A stretch of 64,000 nt of DNA from Tyto alba. Its lineage: Eukaryota; Chordata; Aves; Strigiformes; Tytonidae. The position numbers were made by a program, and so were the translations under genes. Of the stretch, positions 1 to 14,173 are shown one piece after another (the first letter of the stretch is position 1; each line of letters opens with the position of its first letter). The stretch is from NCBI RefSeq assembly GCF_018691265.1, contig NW_024881316.1, positions 9,174,819 to 9,238,818 on the forward strand. The letters run 5' to 3'. Below the pieces are notes generated by a model. The model was not told the DNA's origin. It saw only the letters and a list, made by a program, of their open reading frames with translations, and ran no database searches.

Positions 1-516
1 ATATCAACATGAAATTTATGAACACACTACTTTAGAAGAATAATACATGGTATCAACATATGAAGCTAAAATATTTTTAATTTCTAAACATAATATCTAG
101 GTTGGATATAGGTTGGATTTCTCAAACAAAACTTTTAATTTTTGAAGAGAAATTAACTACCTCAATTATTCTTTTGAAAGCCAAAAAGAAAAAAAAATTG
201 GAAAAGAGAAAATAATTAAATTACTTTTTGGTAACTTCGTACATAAATTACACCAAGCTACTGTGACATCTCATGGAAGTTTTAGGTAGCATTCTCAAGC
301 TCCCTGACCACCCTGTATAGAAGCATACAAATTAAAGCTGGCAACACCACCAAGAGGTCATCTGAGACTGTCCAAATCAGAATTAACTACAACTAAATAA
401 TTCCTAAAAACTGTTTGCCTAACCATCTTCCTAACATCTTTCATTGATGGAAAACTAGACATACAATCCATCATTTTTCCTTTAATACTGACCCTGTATT
501 TTCCAAGTTTCAACTC
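1..516. other. AT-rich DNA, no recognised feature
   Basis: No open frame of note and no repeat family I recognise. The sequence runs straight into the CR1 tail that follows. Confidence 0.6.
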
Positions 517-718
517 AGAAGAAAATTATCTTCACTGACAGGATTGTCAAGCACTGGAACAGGCTGTCCAGGAAGCGGTGGAGTCACCATCCATGGAGGT
601 ATTTAAAAGATGTGTAGATGAGGTGTTTAGTGACACGGTTTAGTGGTAGACTCAGCAGTGTTAGGATGGACTTCATGAACTTAAAGGTCTTTTCCAATCT
701 AAATGATTCTATGATTCA
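517..718 (+). mobile_element. CR1 LINE, 5'-truncated 3' end
   Basis: About 200 bp match, from memory, the 3' end of avian CR1 non-LTR retrotransposons. In order there are the segment TTGTCAAGCACTGGAACAGG, then a GTGGAGTCACCATCCATGG block, a GAGGT-ATTTAAAAGATGTGTAGATG block, a CTTAAAGGTCTTTTCCAATC block, and the tail AATGATTCTATGATTCA. CR1 copies are usually truncated at the 5' end and finish in a short ATTCTATG-type repeat rather than poly(A), which is what is seen. The insertion is in sense orientation on the plus strand. It holds only the end of ORF2 and the 3' UTR, so it codes for nothing. Divergence from the remembered consensus is moderate, so it is old but clear. Confidence 0.93.
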
Positions 719-3581
719 AACACTTTTCTGATCCACACTGGACATGGTGAGCTGTGTATTCCTTTTCTACATCTTCATTGGATGTATTTAAAGACTGTTA
801 CCTTTACCTTCTTTTCTTTCAATTAAGCCCCTCCACATCTTTTATTTATTTATTTATTTTTCTCTTAGGTCATATTTTCTACCCTTCTTAGTAGACATAA
901 GTAGCTGCACATTTTGATTACAGGTGTGACTTTCCAGTAGTAAGTATAAAAATAAAATTATTGGATGTGCCTTCTAGATGCAACTGTTATACCTCCAGCC
1001 AGCCTGAAGATCAGGGTAAAGGTAGGGTTAGGGCTAGCGTTTTTTGCTTTTTTTTTGCAGTGGTTTGCTGTAGCTGACTCATGCTTGGTTTTGATCTCTG
1101 TCTGATATTTTTTACCCTCATTTTCCCAATTTGTTAATTGGATAAATCAAGGTTGGGTAGGTTTCTTGTGTCCTGACATTTGGGCTTGAGCTATGGCTTT
1201 CTATCTGTACCAGAAAATTCTTATCACATTTCTGTGTTGTCTCATTCTTAAGAGGACACTAAAAACATACCAAAAGTTATAAGGCAATTGACATTCATTC
1301 TGAATGTCTTCCAACACACTATACAATACCCCAGCTTTACTGTTTAGTGCTCTGATGTTTTACATTTCAGCTGTCATTTTTTACAGTGTGACCTGTAGGA
1401 TAAAAATTCTCTGTTTACTATATCTGTGTGTACTCAATATATTGCATAGCACAGAAGGGCACAATAATTTGAGAAGGTTTTATGTCTTGCAGGTACTATC
1501 AAAATACAGACAATAACAGGAGAAAATTAATATATTTGAGCTATCTACTTATTTAAAGAGAAAAAGGATTACCTTTATGGGACTATTTAAAAAGTGCTAA
1601 ATTTTATAATATGAAATTAAGCACAGAACAGTGTATGAATTAATGATTACAGGCTTAATACCAAAATGAGTTAAAACCAAAATCTTCATGTTACCTTAAA
1701 ACATCTCTGAAATGAGCACGTGTGTTCTTTCAAAGATATTTAGCACTTGTTTTACCATTTCAAAGCTACCTCTGCAGCTTTAGCCTTTATGCTCTGCTGT
1801 TTTTCTACTGGCTAGAAAGGGGTGCAACCACGTCTGGTAACCAATTGCCAGTAGTATCCTAAATGAGACTGGTGTCACAGCTCCTAAATCCTAAGATCAT
1901 CTTTGAAATCAGGTCTTCAATGACTTCAGGTATTTGGCATTGCTGCTTTCTCCCCAGCTGAAAAAAATTCCAATTTACTTTCCTCTTTAGATCTGCACAG
2001 GGAATGAGTCTACATCAAATTGTTATGATCAGGGAAGATATTGCTTGCAGCAGTCTCTCACAGGTTTCAAAATGACTCACAGGGATTGAAAAGCTGTATG
2101 CGTGTCAGCAGTGAGGGAAAAGGGGAGGAAACACACAAGAGAAGAAATGAACAGTTTGGAACTTTGGATGGTAGTAAATTTGCAAACAAAAAAGTACACA
2201 TTGAAAATACACATAAGCAGAGAGAACACTTATTTCTGAGGTGGAGACAAAAAGCATTTGAAATGTGACTACATATAGTACAAATGCATCTTTAGAAAGA
2301 TTTCTGTTCAAAATTATATATATATATATTTTTTTAATGAAGATGGAAAAATATTACTGACAGTTTCCATGGGGTGAAAAGTCTTATTATTTTAACTGAA
2401 TTTTGGCACTTTTCATACCAGTCTTCATGAATGTAATTGCAGTACATCACAATTTTCTAAGAAATGTCAATGAAATTCCCTCCACAGAAAAAAAAGTAAT
2501 TCAAAAATATGAAAGATTAGAAAAGATAGCAAGTATGTTTACTATTAAAAAACCTGTCCATGAAACCTTATATAAAGGAAGGATCCATATCCCCAAATTA
2601 TATATACACACCATTTTTGCATTATTTTTTAACTTGCAAAATTTAAAGGATGTTTTCTTATTTTAACACTTGTAAAGTTGTACATACATTGTGTCAAGGT
2701 GAATTTATACTGTTAAAAACATTTTTTTCTTCACAGGAAACCTATTAGAATCCTTCTTCCTGCCTTTTCCAAATGAAACCACAGTAAGTACCACGAGTGG
2801 TTGCTTGTTCAGGGAGCCAATAGTTTTCAGTTTATTATCAAATATAATGCATTTGTGCATTAATTCCATATATTCAAAAAATATATTAAAAAGCTTTATG
2901 CACTATTTTGGTTGACATTTTTTGAATAATGCATGGCATGTGTGTTAGTGCACTGTATTGCACAGATACTGTGCTACTACCGTGCAGTTAAAACTCCTTG
3001 TTTACTAATTCACCTTTTTCTCCTGCATCACTACCTTACTGGAGTTAAAAAAATTATAGTCATGTTGGTAATCCAGCACTTAGTCTCCATACAGTCAGAT
3101 TTCCCTTATATGATACTCCACTCAAGATCAGGTAAGTAAATCTCCATTGCAGATAATTAATCACAGGGTTTCTGTGCTACAAAATACCCAGGGGTCACTA
3201 TTGGAGCCTGTAAAGAGAGGCTTGTACTCACCTGTGTTATACAAAGAAGACATGACCCTCTGGGAAAATGCACATTTCCCTCCACCTTCTGAAATAGACA
3301 GTTTGGTTGATAAAACTGATGTGATCTGTCAGAGGAAGTCAGGACAGGCTTCAAGACTTACCCAGAATCATGGTATTCTCTTCTCAGGTGTTGAAGTGAC
3401 CTATGCATATCAAACAGGACTTCTCCTACGGCTATGGCTCCAACTGTCACAACTGTTTCTCCTGACACTGCTATCGCTCCCGTATGCCTTGGATCCCCTA
3501 ACTTTTTCCTGAAATGATCTTCTGAGAGAAGGCTTGTGCACATCATTTTACCTGGACCCACTATTTCCAGAGATAACTCAA
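719..3581. other. AT-rich DNA with small simple repeats
   Basis: No gene recognised. It contains a short (TTTA)n run near 838-859, a 14-base telomere-like GGGTTAGGG motif near 1025 and a (TA)n run near 2315-2329. A possible cryptic exon at 2737-2783 is described under findings. The open frames of 60 to 120 codons here resemble no protein I know. Confidence 0.55.
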
Positions 3582-3705
3582 TGTTGTGGTTTGAGCCTAC
3601 TCAGCAGCTGAACGCCCCGCAGCCGCTCACCCACCCTCCCCCCACTGGGGAACAGGGAGGGAATCGGAGGGGCAAAGGGAGACTCGCGGGTGGAGATAAC
3701 AACAG

Positions 3706-3711
3706 TTTAAT
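3706..3711 (-). terminator. LTR poly(A) signal ATTAAA
   Basis: ATTAAA on the minus strand, about 155 bases downstream of the TATA box. It is followed by a pyrimidine-rich stretch, as expected at an R/U5 boundary. The same ATTAAACTG is found at the same place in the LTR at 28372. Confidence 0.6.
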
Positions 3712-3862
3712 AACAGTGACAGAACAATACGCTGACAGCAGCACCGACAGGTAATGTACCATACAGCTGCTCACCTCCCACCTGCTCCCAGCCGGTGATC
3801 CCCAACACAAAGGCCCCACAGCCACACTCCCAGGAGTGAGAGCCCCTCCTGGCCCACTCCTG

Positions 3863-3910
3863 CCTTTATATAGTGAGCGTGATGTCACGTGACACGGGAT
3901 ATCGGCCAAT
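3863..3910 (-). promoter_or_regulatory. LTR core promoter: TATA, E-box, NF-Y-type box
   Basis: Read on the minus strand there is TATATAAAGG (plus positions 3863-3872), about 11 bases upstream of it the 10-bp palindrome GTCACGTGAC (3884-3893) with a CACGTG E-box, and further upstream ATTGG (3906-3910), an inverted CCAAT box. Spacing and order match an RNA polymerase II promoter in U3. Transcription would run leftward from about 3835. The element is complete by eye, unlike the matching region of the LTR at 28372, where the TATA box has decayed. Activity is inferred. Confidence 0.6.
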
Positions 3911-4056
3911 CGGGGCCCAGCCCTCCAGCTGTGCTCCCCCCGCCCCCGCACACAGGTGAGGGCACTGGGCCCTGGGGAGCCCCTGGGGTCTCAGGGTGCT
4001 GCAGCTCCTCCCGCTGCCAGACCAACGGGAACTCTAGTCCAGCCCAAACCAGGATA

Positions 4057-7000
4057 CTCAGGAACAGTTGTCAGGTTCACACAGACCCACCTGGAGTAGC
4101 AGACCTGATAGAAGGATGGAAACAGCTACAAAAAATAAAACATAATTCATAATACTAGATAATATCCAACAACAAATTCTTTCACAGATGTTTCACTGTC
4201 ACTGTTTGCATGCACTGTGCCTGCCAGCTAACTTTCTCAGTACAGGAGGAAGCTGTTAGCAGTGCTGGAGATCAGCTCGTGCTGGGGGGCCATCCCAGTT
4301 TAGGACAGTCCCTCCCCCAGTTCCACTCTGGTATGACCTCTGAGCTGTCTGCACCAATGTAGAGAAGTGACACTGGAGTAATTGTGCCAGAGGCACGTTC
4401 TCAGTTCTATGGGGCAAATTCCTCTCTCCCCCTCTCTTTTTCTCTCATTATCCCTAATTATGCCTGTACTGCTTTTTAAATATATGTGTAGATTGTCTTT
4501 CTTCACGTCTTCAAAAATTGAGATTTATGTCTAGCACCAATTCGTGTGCCTTAATATTTTATACTTCTGCCACATTCTTATTTTCCTCCCAATGTAAACG
4601 TGTTTAAAGTGTTTCCATTGCTATGCAGGTTTCACCCTCACTACCAATGCATTCAGCAAGGTTGATAGCATTTAGCAAGTTTTTAGCTTCTGATAGAAGC
4701 TACAAAATATACCTGGGGTCAGAGTATATCACTGTGGGCTGCTTAAAGCTTTGCTCTGTCTCCTTCCCACTGTTCCTACCTCCTGTTCAAGGACTCTGAT
4801 TATCATAACATGGTACCACTTGCCTTCCTTAAAAGGCCATTCGTTGCTGCAGAGCTGTGCCGGAAGAACTACATGCTGCACCTTTTTAAAAGCCGTATAC
4901 GAAATGTTGCTGGCAGTCATGTTTCCATCAGCACCCCGAAGATATTATGTCTGTTCCTCTGGCTTGGCGTAATATTTCCAGGGCTGTTGGCACATCAGCT
5001 GCTATCACTCCAGTACACCACTGACACACAGAGCCATAACTTTAAATATGCAGTATAAAAATATCTTTGTATTACAGAACATGAGTAAGCTGAAGGTTAT
5101 ATATTACAATTTATGAGAGTGACTTTCATTAAATTTGTTTCCTTTTACTTTCTTAGCTGTACAGATCATTCCACTGAATGATCTATCTTTTCATTTAATC
5201 TTTACTTTTTTTCCCTCAGTATTTGTTCCTAAAATTAAAATTGATTTTGAACAATTCATCAGTGCACTAGGAGTCTGTCTGACATTATTCCCACTCTTTC
5301 CATTCTCCAGACAACTAGCTTCTCACAGATCTTTTCAGAGAGACTTTGTCGTTCTGATTTTTCCTCTTAGGATATTAAGCACTAAGTAATTATTCTTTAA
5401 AAGTATACAGGCAGACCAGTTTTCTAAGACTGACTTGCAGAATGCTAAAGAGGCATTAGCTTTATGTATTCAACCATATGTCAAATACAAAGAGTATGTC
5501 AGTTTCCACAATCAAATTTTCACTTCTGTTACAAATTATGAATTATAAAATATTATTTGATACTGAATAAATCAACATAATGAGTATTGTTTTATTGTGG
5601 TATGTGTTCTTTATTATTTGTGTATTTTAATATTTTTAGCCTTTAAATTTCAGAAGAGACTATTAAAGCATATATAAATTTCCTCATCAAAGATCAATAA
5701 TATTGCTGACATGCACAAAATAAGAAATATACATAATTAATTAGATAATTTTATAGAATTACTTGTAATATAACTTGTAGAGATTAGATTTCCTAATTGG
5801 AAAATAAACTCAAAACTTTTATTTCAAGCCTCCACAAATTAGATTAGATTAGGAAAAAAATCTTAGGAATTCCATGTACCATTCCCATTTCTAAGGCATA
5901 ATATGTCTGTCTAAAGTAGTTAAAGCTTCTATTAGCAAAGGAAGCTACTACTTTTAAGAAAGAAAAATCAGAGAAACCTTTTGTATTTAAAGTTCTTTTG
6001 AATAAAACACTGTTAATATGCTTAATATACACTGTATTGAAAATTATCAGAAATTTATGTATTTAGAATGTTTGATGATATTCTTAGTTTTGATAATTAC
6101 TGACATATAGTATACTACTCTCAGTTCTATTATAGATTTTGTTTAGTTCATCAATTAGTTAATCCTAAGTAAAATAAAAGTTAAAGGAAATGGATTTTTG
6201 TAAAATAATAGATGTATGCAGGATTTCAAACTGTTAGGATAAATATTATTATTTTGTTTTTTATTTGTCCATTTGATTACCTGGCTTGAAAATGGAAAAT
6301 GGAAGCTATTTTATTCATATAAGAAAGAAAACTTGCAAGTGTTTGATTTTTATGCTCAACCTGAGGTATGAATTTGATATAAATTCTACATTTTCTCTTA
6401 AATTTATTAAAACTTAAACTCATTTAAGCAGTGGTTTAACCCTATTATGTGATCTGATATCACATTGATTTAAAAATACACACTTTTTCATCATATCATG
6501 ATACATCATTCACACCAGGTAATTTAAAATGTATTTCAGTTTTTCAAGGGGGAGAAATAAAGACTACATTTGTACCTAAAGTGTTTATACAAGTTTCCTT
6601 TTTCAGCACATATTATTGTAAAGGAAATGGTTATCCTTTTCACATAATTTCTACATAGCGACATATTTCCTGTTGAAAGCACAAGCATGAAAATTAATTT
6701 TCTACAATGTGCTGGTTTGGCTATACTCCTAAAGAACTTTTTCTTGTCTTTATAAGTATTTTATATTTAGGTACCCCATTTTTCTAAGAAGTGTTATAAG
6801 ATCTTCAAGTTACTGTTACAATTATTTAAAGTTTCATGGATCATAAAGTCAGAGGGTACCATTAGCCTTCGAGACTGGCATCCTATGTAACAATTGTATT
6901 CAGATTTATTTAGTCTGTAATACCAAGTCAATAATTAAAACATATCTATTGTGAAGGCATTCCCACCTGGAAAGTACGAGTAGAAGCTTTTGATCACATA

Positions 7001-10000
7001 GTTACAGTATTAAATATATGAACAATCATTCAGAAATAAGAAGGCAGGAGAACAAAGGAAAAAGGAAAATTAGGGATTTTTAAAGCAAGTTTCACAAGGT
7101 AATTTCCAGATTTCAGTTTGCCATGTCTTTAGACCACCAATAGTCAGTATGACCCTTGTTATTTCTCTAAAATGCAAACCAATATACAAGTAGGTCCTGG
7201 CCTCAAAAAAAACCCTGAATTTCAGATTCCTGAAACTGACAGATCATTCAATTTCCCTCTATGGCCACCCCTATATGGACCGAAGTGAGATAGAATTACC
7301 TTCCCAGAGGTGATGGAGAAGTGGTGCTGTGCCATAGTTGCCATTTGCAACAGTTGAAACTAATAAACAGAATTTGTTGGCAATTTTCTCACATTTACAA
7401 CTATGAAAGAGCTTTTTAGTTTACAATATTCTGATGGTACTAAACCCTAGGAATATGTGCTGCCAGACCTACCAAAAAGGAAACAGAGGACTTAATGATA
7501 AATATGTGGAAAACCAGCAGTGTCATAGCATGGCAAAATTTCAAATTCCACTTGGTCTGATGACATCACATCAGCCTTTTAATTTTTACAAAGTACAAGC
7601 AAATTAAGACAAGCAAAAGCACAGAACATGGGCCACTTTCTTTCAGGAGCAATAGTCTCTTCCTTAGACATTGTTTAGTTTGATTTCACAATTATTTGTC
7701 ACATGAAAAATCCAGCTTAATGAATCCCAGAATATTTTTTCTGCTTTTTCATTTCATGTAAGATTGTTTATTCATTTATATTTTGTATATATTATTCATC
7801 AAAGTGCTATGCTATTTAAAGCTCCATTTGAGGGAGCACAGTAAGGCTAATAATAAATTCTTCAAAGGGGAACTTTGGACCTGTTTTGCAAATAGCTATT
7901 TATAGAGGTTATTTCATTTCTAGCCACTAGTTCATCCAGGAATTCATTTTCCAGGTTACTTATGCTTTGTTCAGTTAAATAAGTGATAAAGTTCTCTAAT
8001 TTGTCAGATTTTCAAAATCCTAAATATTAATGATATTTTCATCAATTATCTTTTCTAAAATCAATGATTATATATTGCTCACATAAGAAAAAAAAACCTG
8101 AAATATGAGGTAGATTTTCACAGCCATCTAGAAGAGATGGGTTCCCAGCATTCCTTATTATATCCCTCTATTTAAAATAAGAAAAATAACATGAATTATA
8201 TTTTAAAATCTTTCTATGTTGGTCTATATTTATATGAGATATTAAAGTCTATTATGCACAAACTCTGGGGTTCTCTGGACTCATGCAATTTTTCAAAACA
8301 AAACGTGAGAAAGGTATTGTGTGAATTGTGTAAATCCTGTAAGATTAACAGAAAATATAAATTCATGCAGAATAATGTCCTTACTTTGACCATAGAATTA
8401 AATAGCTGAGATTAGATGGCAAAATAAGGACTGCATCTGGGATGAAAGAAAAGTTTGGTGGCTTCTTCTCAAATTCATAGCGATAGTTTTGTTTATGAGC
8501 ATTACAAGTGCCAGAGAGCAGCTCCTTAAGAATAAAAATGACAGCATCAGGACTTGACTTAAAGATATGGAAAAGTATCAAGCTTGTATCCAAACCTACA
8601 AACAATTATTCACCCTCCTGATTTTACACAGGTCATGCTGAAGCACCCAGTTCTTCATCACCTTTGATCAGGAACCACTTGCTACTGCTGCCCTAAAGAC
8701 TATTTATTGCAATGCCTGTCCTCTGATTGTGACAGCTCTCCAGCTTTAAAACATCACACTGTTTCTTACCAGTATTTAGAAGAGGTGACTTCCCTTTTTT
8801 GTGATAATCTTTGAAAACAAAATCTGCCTTTCAGTGCAAGTGCTTGAGACTTGACAGGGTGTAGCAGATGCTAAGGACATCCTGTGCAACCCACTGCCTC
8901 ACACTTATTTCTGTGGGGGCCTAGAAGGCATAGCTGTTCAGTCTAATACAGTCTCACAGGATTAACAAAGTGAAACTGGACTTGTTTTGAGAACAACTGT
9001 TTCTAAACTGACTTCTACCACTTTGCAACTCATTTTCTAGTCTTTGATTCACCAGGCTACTCCTGCAAAATCCTTAGTGATCTGTTGAAAAGCACTGAAA
9101 AAACACATGGTTGTTTGGAGTTTTTTTCCCCCTTTCAAATGTAACAATTAACTCACAGTAAGGACATTGACTCTTCTCTATCAATTTGAAAATACAAAGC
9201 CACTACCCAGCCAAAGCAGCAGCTCGAAGTAAATAGAAGCACCTGAAATCATTTATTTCTCTGTGTTTCTGGTGCTTGCACACAAAGCCTTTAACACTGG
9301 AACACTGTGTGTCATTTCAGCCAAATGCGGATTTTTCTATGATTAAGCTGTAAAACCTTGAAAGTAAGGATTTGTCATGGAAATGCTGACACAGCCTTAA
9401 CTGAAGCAGGGTGAATGGCATGGCATGGCTCTCTGTACCAAAGCATCACAGCCTCAATTGGCACCAATCTCTGTATACACAGCCATGACAAAAGGGAAGC
9501 CGGCAGCCTGAATATTCTCCCAAAGCACTTAAAAGACCAGCATGAATCGTGAGGGTCTTGCATGTTTTTTTTTGTTTGTGTGCAGCTATCAGAGTGTGCT
9601 CTGCTATTCATTCTAGGTTAAGCTTTCGTTGCTGTCTAATAAGTGGCCCTTGTACAAAAACGTGATCTGTGCTTTTCCAGATATTTGTATGTCAGGCAGC
9701 TACACAGCAGCAACTTCTGTAATCCCTTCTCCTGCAGTTAGAGCTACTAGAAAGGCTTAATAATATCCCAGAGGCAAAGATGAAACAGTATCTCCACAGC
9801 TTCTGTTTGCTGTAGAGAGCTTTTGAAGTCGAGCTTAAGATGTCTTTATTTCCCTACCGGAAAGAATTTTTTTTTTTTGCCCTTCTTTCTCCAGTGTTGT
9901 CATGATGATGGCTTTCTGCTTGAAAAATATTCCAAGAGTCTGTAGTGTTCCCATAAAGCATTAGGCAGTGAGAATAGCTTTTCATCAGGGGCTCCTGGAA

Positions 10001-13000
10001 TCTGTAAGTGCAGTTCGTCACTACAGAAACCCACAGCCACCCTACCAGCAATCTCCTTTTAAAACCCCACACTTTCTTCCTTATCAGGTTTATAGCAGCC
10101 TCAACCTTTACTGGCAGCTTACTCCTGACTTGCTCTTGGCTTTTAACTTCCATTTCTAATTAAATCTAAACTGAGTTCATCATACAGCTCCCATTTATAG
10201 CTCATTTTTCTTTGGAGTAAGAAAGTGAAATATGATAAAGCTGCTAAATCTGTGTAAAACCTCATCAAATGATGGTCCAGCTTGATAAACGCAAGGTGAT
10301 AGCATCACATTCTTACAGATATTTATTGATTATAATTATCGTAAATATACTTAGCACTTAAGAACCCTAATCATTTCCCATGCCCTCTTGTGTCAAGTTC
10401 AGTATAGTCATAGAACAAAAAGAAAGTCTCAGAATAACAATTTATGATTCAACCATAAGACAAAAGAGAGCAGATTCAAACAGAGGGGGCTTGCAACAAA
10501 AAAATGGGATAACACTGATCACCACAACTCTTGTCAGTGGATTACCTCTGCTAAGTCTCTTGCTGGTATCCAATAAAGCAAGAATTCTCAGATAGGTAAA
10601 AAATGGTAGTGATGTAGTTTAGCAGAAGTTTTCTTCCCAGACAGGATTAAAAAACAGGAAGAAAGTGTCATTGTGTTTGCTTTGAAAATGTAACAGCTGA
10701 GGCTGGGCACAGCATTGTGGATTCAAGGTAAATTCCAATTTCTCAATGGTAAATAACAGATGAAACGTAGCACCAGGACATTCTTAAAAAACATAGCTAA
10801 CCAGGTTGTTATAGAGTATGCTGCATAAAGAAAGGGAGTTATCGAAGGAATAGAAAAAGGAAAGGGAGTAGGAAAATAGATTTGCAGCATCATTCTGAAT
10901 ATATGTGAATGTGGAAATTTAATTGCTAGAAAAAAAAGGTATAAAAATTATCCAAACTGAAACCTGTGAGCTTCAGTGATATTAGTTACTTGGAAAAGTG
11001 TAAAAAAAAAAAAAAAGGTTTTACACATAGAAAATTATGTAGAAAATAATCCCTAAGACTAAGATAGCATGAGCATAAGGACCTCAAGACATCGATATTG
11101 AAGCTGCCCTTCAGATTCCAAGAAAAATGGTGATATTATCAGCAGTAACACTGGAAGGAAGATTTGAACAAACTGTTTTAATGAGGCTGAACTATGTCAC
11201 TAAGAGAGCAATCATACTAAGAAGAGGCAACTATAAACTAAAAAAAAAAAAAAAAAAAAAGGTCGCCAGAGGATCAGAAAAGAATGATCTCTAAAGGAGT
11301 CTCAGGGAGTGGAGTAAAAAACTGAATGTTTCAGAACATTTTCCCATTTTCTCTGATATTTCAGCACCACCCCTATTCACGCCAGACTATGTATTCAGCA
11401 TTTTTATGAAACAGTGAGATTCAGCTACAGAAAAAGTTGGAAATATATCAGAATATGTAGACAGTGATATTTGCAGGAACACACCTGAATTCTTTAGAGT
11501 GACTTGTGATTTATTTGCAAGTAACAAAATGTGGGAAAGTATACCTACATAATTTTAGGTTTGCCAGATGCAAGAGTTCACTAGCATAGCTTGACTTTAA
11601 TGAAAAGATCCAAGCTAAAAGTCCATACCAGCAAAGCTTATATATAGCTACAGAAGTCCTCAATCAGTATTCAGAGCAAATGGGAAGGCAGGCAGTAAAA
11701 TGAATATTACTCTGAACACACAAAGGGTTTTATTAATTTACTTCTGAACTGATCTATTATTATATGAGCTGAGTAAAAAACGAGAGTCAGACAGTAGTCT
11801 ATATGCCTCATGAAATAAAATCAGTATAAACATTATTGTTATTACATTGATACAATTAGTCATATAACTAGCTGTGATAGTTTATCTGGGTGAGACCTAT
11901 TAGTAACATAAATAAATTTAAAAAGTTGATTTATACCAGTTTGATTTTGATTTGATACATACACTAAAGTGAGTGTTTTGCCTAAGAATTTAAACAGGAT
12001 CACCAGGTACAAGATAAGAGGGCCTGTTTTCTGACATGCCCTCTTTCTGTCCCACAGCATTAAAGGACAGTTCTTTCATTAGAGGTTTTCTTCCAGTTGT
12101 TCTCTCCATTTCCATATAGGGACAATAAAGGGAGAAGGTTTATGCTGCAACACCCAGCTTCACTGTGAAGGAGGGCAGATTCTTTGGTGAGGTAGTAGTG
12201 CAGGGGACCTACCTGGCCCTCCAATATGAAACCTCAGCAGGAGGTTAACCAAACTGCAGAAAACTGTACATTCCCGCAGTTTAATTCATTAAGGAGAGCT
12301 AAGCTTTAAGTGTTAGAATGTATGTGCCAAAATGTGGGCATGGGACTTCAATGAAATTCATTGGGAATTCTTATCACACTCCAGAAGATCTCTAGGCTTA
12401 GATGCTGGGTTTCTAATCTATATATGGTAAACCAGTCAAAAACAGCATGTAGAGCACCCACCTCTACATGTGTAGATTTTCCTGGTTATAGTATTTCCAT
12501 AGAAGCTTAAATTATTTTGATGACTCCAAGATTTGTCTTGAATGTAGAAGAGATATTAGAGTTGGTGGAAGATAGATAGCTGGACTTTTCCCTCCTTACC
12601 CACTACGGAGACAGTGCTCTCAGACACCAGACCTGTGAAGAGAATACAGCAGGAAGTTTATTCTAGACTGACATATTCAAATGAAACTTTAAAACATTTA
12701 ATCTCACGATGGTCTCTTTCACCAACAATAAAGAGGAATAAAGAATAAAGGTAGTTGCTAGTGGACTGTAGATTTTCAATCCACCTTCCTGCTGTCTAAA
12801 CTATGGTCATAGCTGCTAATCCTTTCTCTGCAGGGCTCCTAATCTACCCCAACCGGATTCTAACAACCTTGCCAATTATGTATAGTATCCTGATGGCTTG
12901 TCCTGCTGCTGTGATCTGCAGCAGCATGTGTCCACCTGCCAGCCTTGCTACAGGGCTTCAGGCTTTCATGATCCTATTCTGAAAGCAGACCTTCATTGTT

Positions 13001-13349
13001 CCCATCTTTTTGATGCTCTTTTTCTAGGCTTTGCTTCAATAATACTTTGCTTGTCTCTCTTTCTCTCTTTCACAGTGGGTAGCTTAGCAATGTGCATAGC
13101 ATGAGTGTCCCTTTCATAAATACCGTGCCAGTTGGCCCACCCCATGCCTTTAAATTGGAAGGCTCTCAGCATTTTGGCTTCAAATCTGCCAGTAGTTTTT
13201 ACATAGAGTAAAACGCCACCACACTGCACTATTAGTACATAAACATAGTACAGCAATATTCAGCAGTGTCACATCTTTATCACTGTACATGGCAATGAAT
13301 TTTTGGGGTTGCACAAGAAGGTAAAACAGATAATACCTTCATTTACAAA
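4057..13349. other. 9.3 kb unique AT-rich DNA, no gene recognised
   Basis: I see no coding region, no RNA gene and no repeat family. There are adenine runs at 11002-11016 (15) and 11240-11260 (21). All open frames are under 105 codons, with compositions expected by chance. The slightly GC-richer stretches near 4200-4400 and 9370-9640 have no recognisable content, but they are the places where a conserved non-coding element would be worth seeking. Confidence 0.5.

Positions 13350-14173
<824 letters not shown>

Larger units (their letters stand above)
3582..4056 (-). mobile_element. Solo LTR, avian ERVL-like, minus strand
   Basis: A 475-bp GC-rich block with several CpGs stands out from its AT-rich surroundings. 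Its ends are inverted: TGTTGTGGTTTGAGC on the left, and GCCCAAACCAGGATA on the right, whose complement is TATCCTGGTTTGGGC. The flanks CTCAA (3577-3581) and CTCAG (4057-4061) look like a 5-bp target duplication with one mismatch. On the minus strand the parts come in LTR order: inverted CCAAT box, E-box, TATA box, then ATTAAA and a pyrimidine-rich U5. There are no retroviral genes, so this is a solo LTR left by recombination. It shares ends, the TATA neighbourhood and the poly(A) region with the LTR at 28372-28941. Assignment to ERVL is from memory of avian LTRs and the 5-bp duplication. Confidence 0.85.

Noticed and set aside
1024..1038. Telomere-like GGGTTAGGG
   Set aside because: Only about two partial units; not an interstitial telomere array.
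3601..4152. Open frames of 116 and 87 codons, proline- or serine-rich
   Set aside because: They lie in the GC-rich LTR on opposite strands; composition reflects the LTR, not a protein.
6708..6750. TGTGCTGGTTTGGCTA resembling an avian LTR start
   Set aside because: Similarity fades within about 40 bp and no LTR end, promoter or poly(A) region follows; too weak to call.
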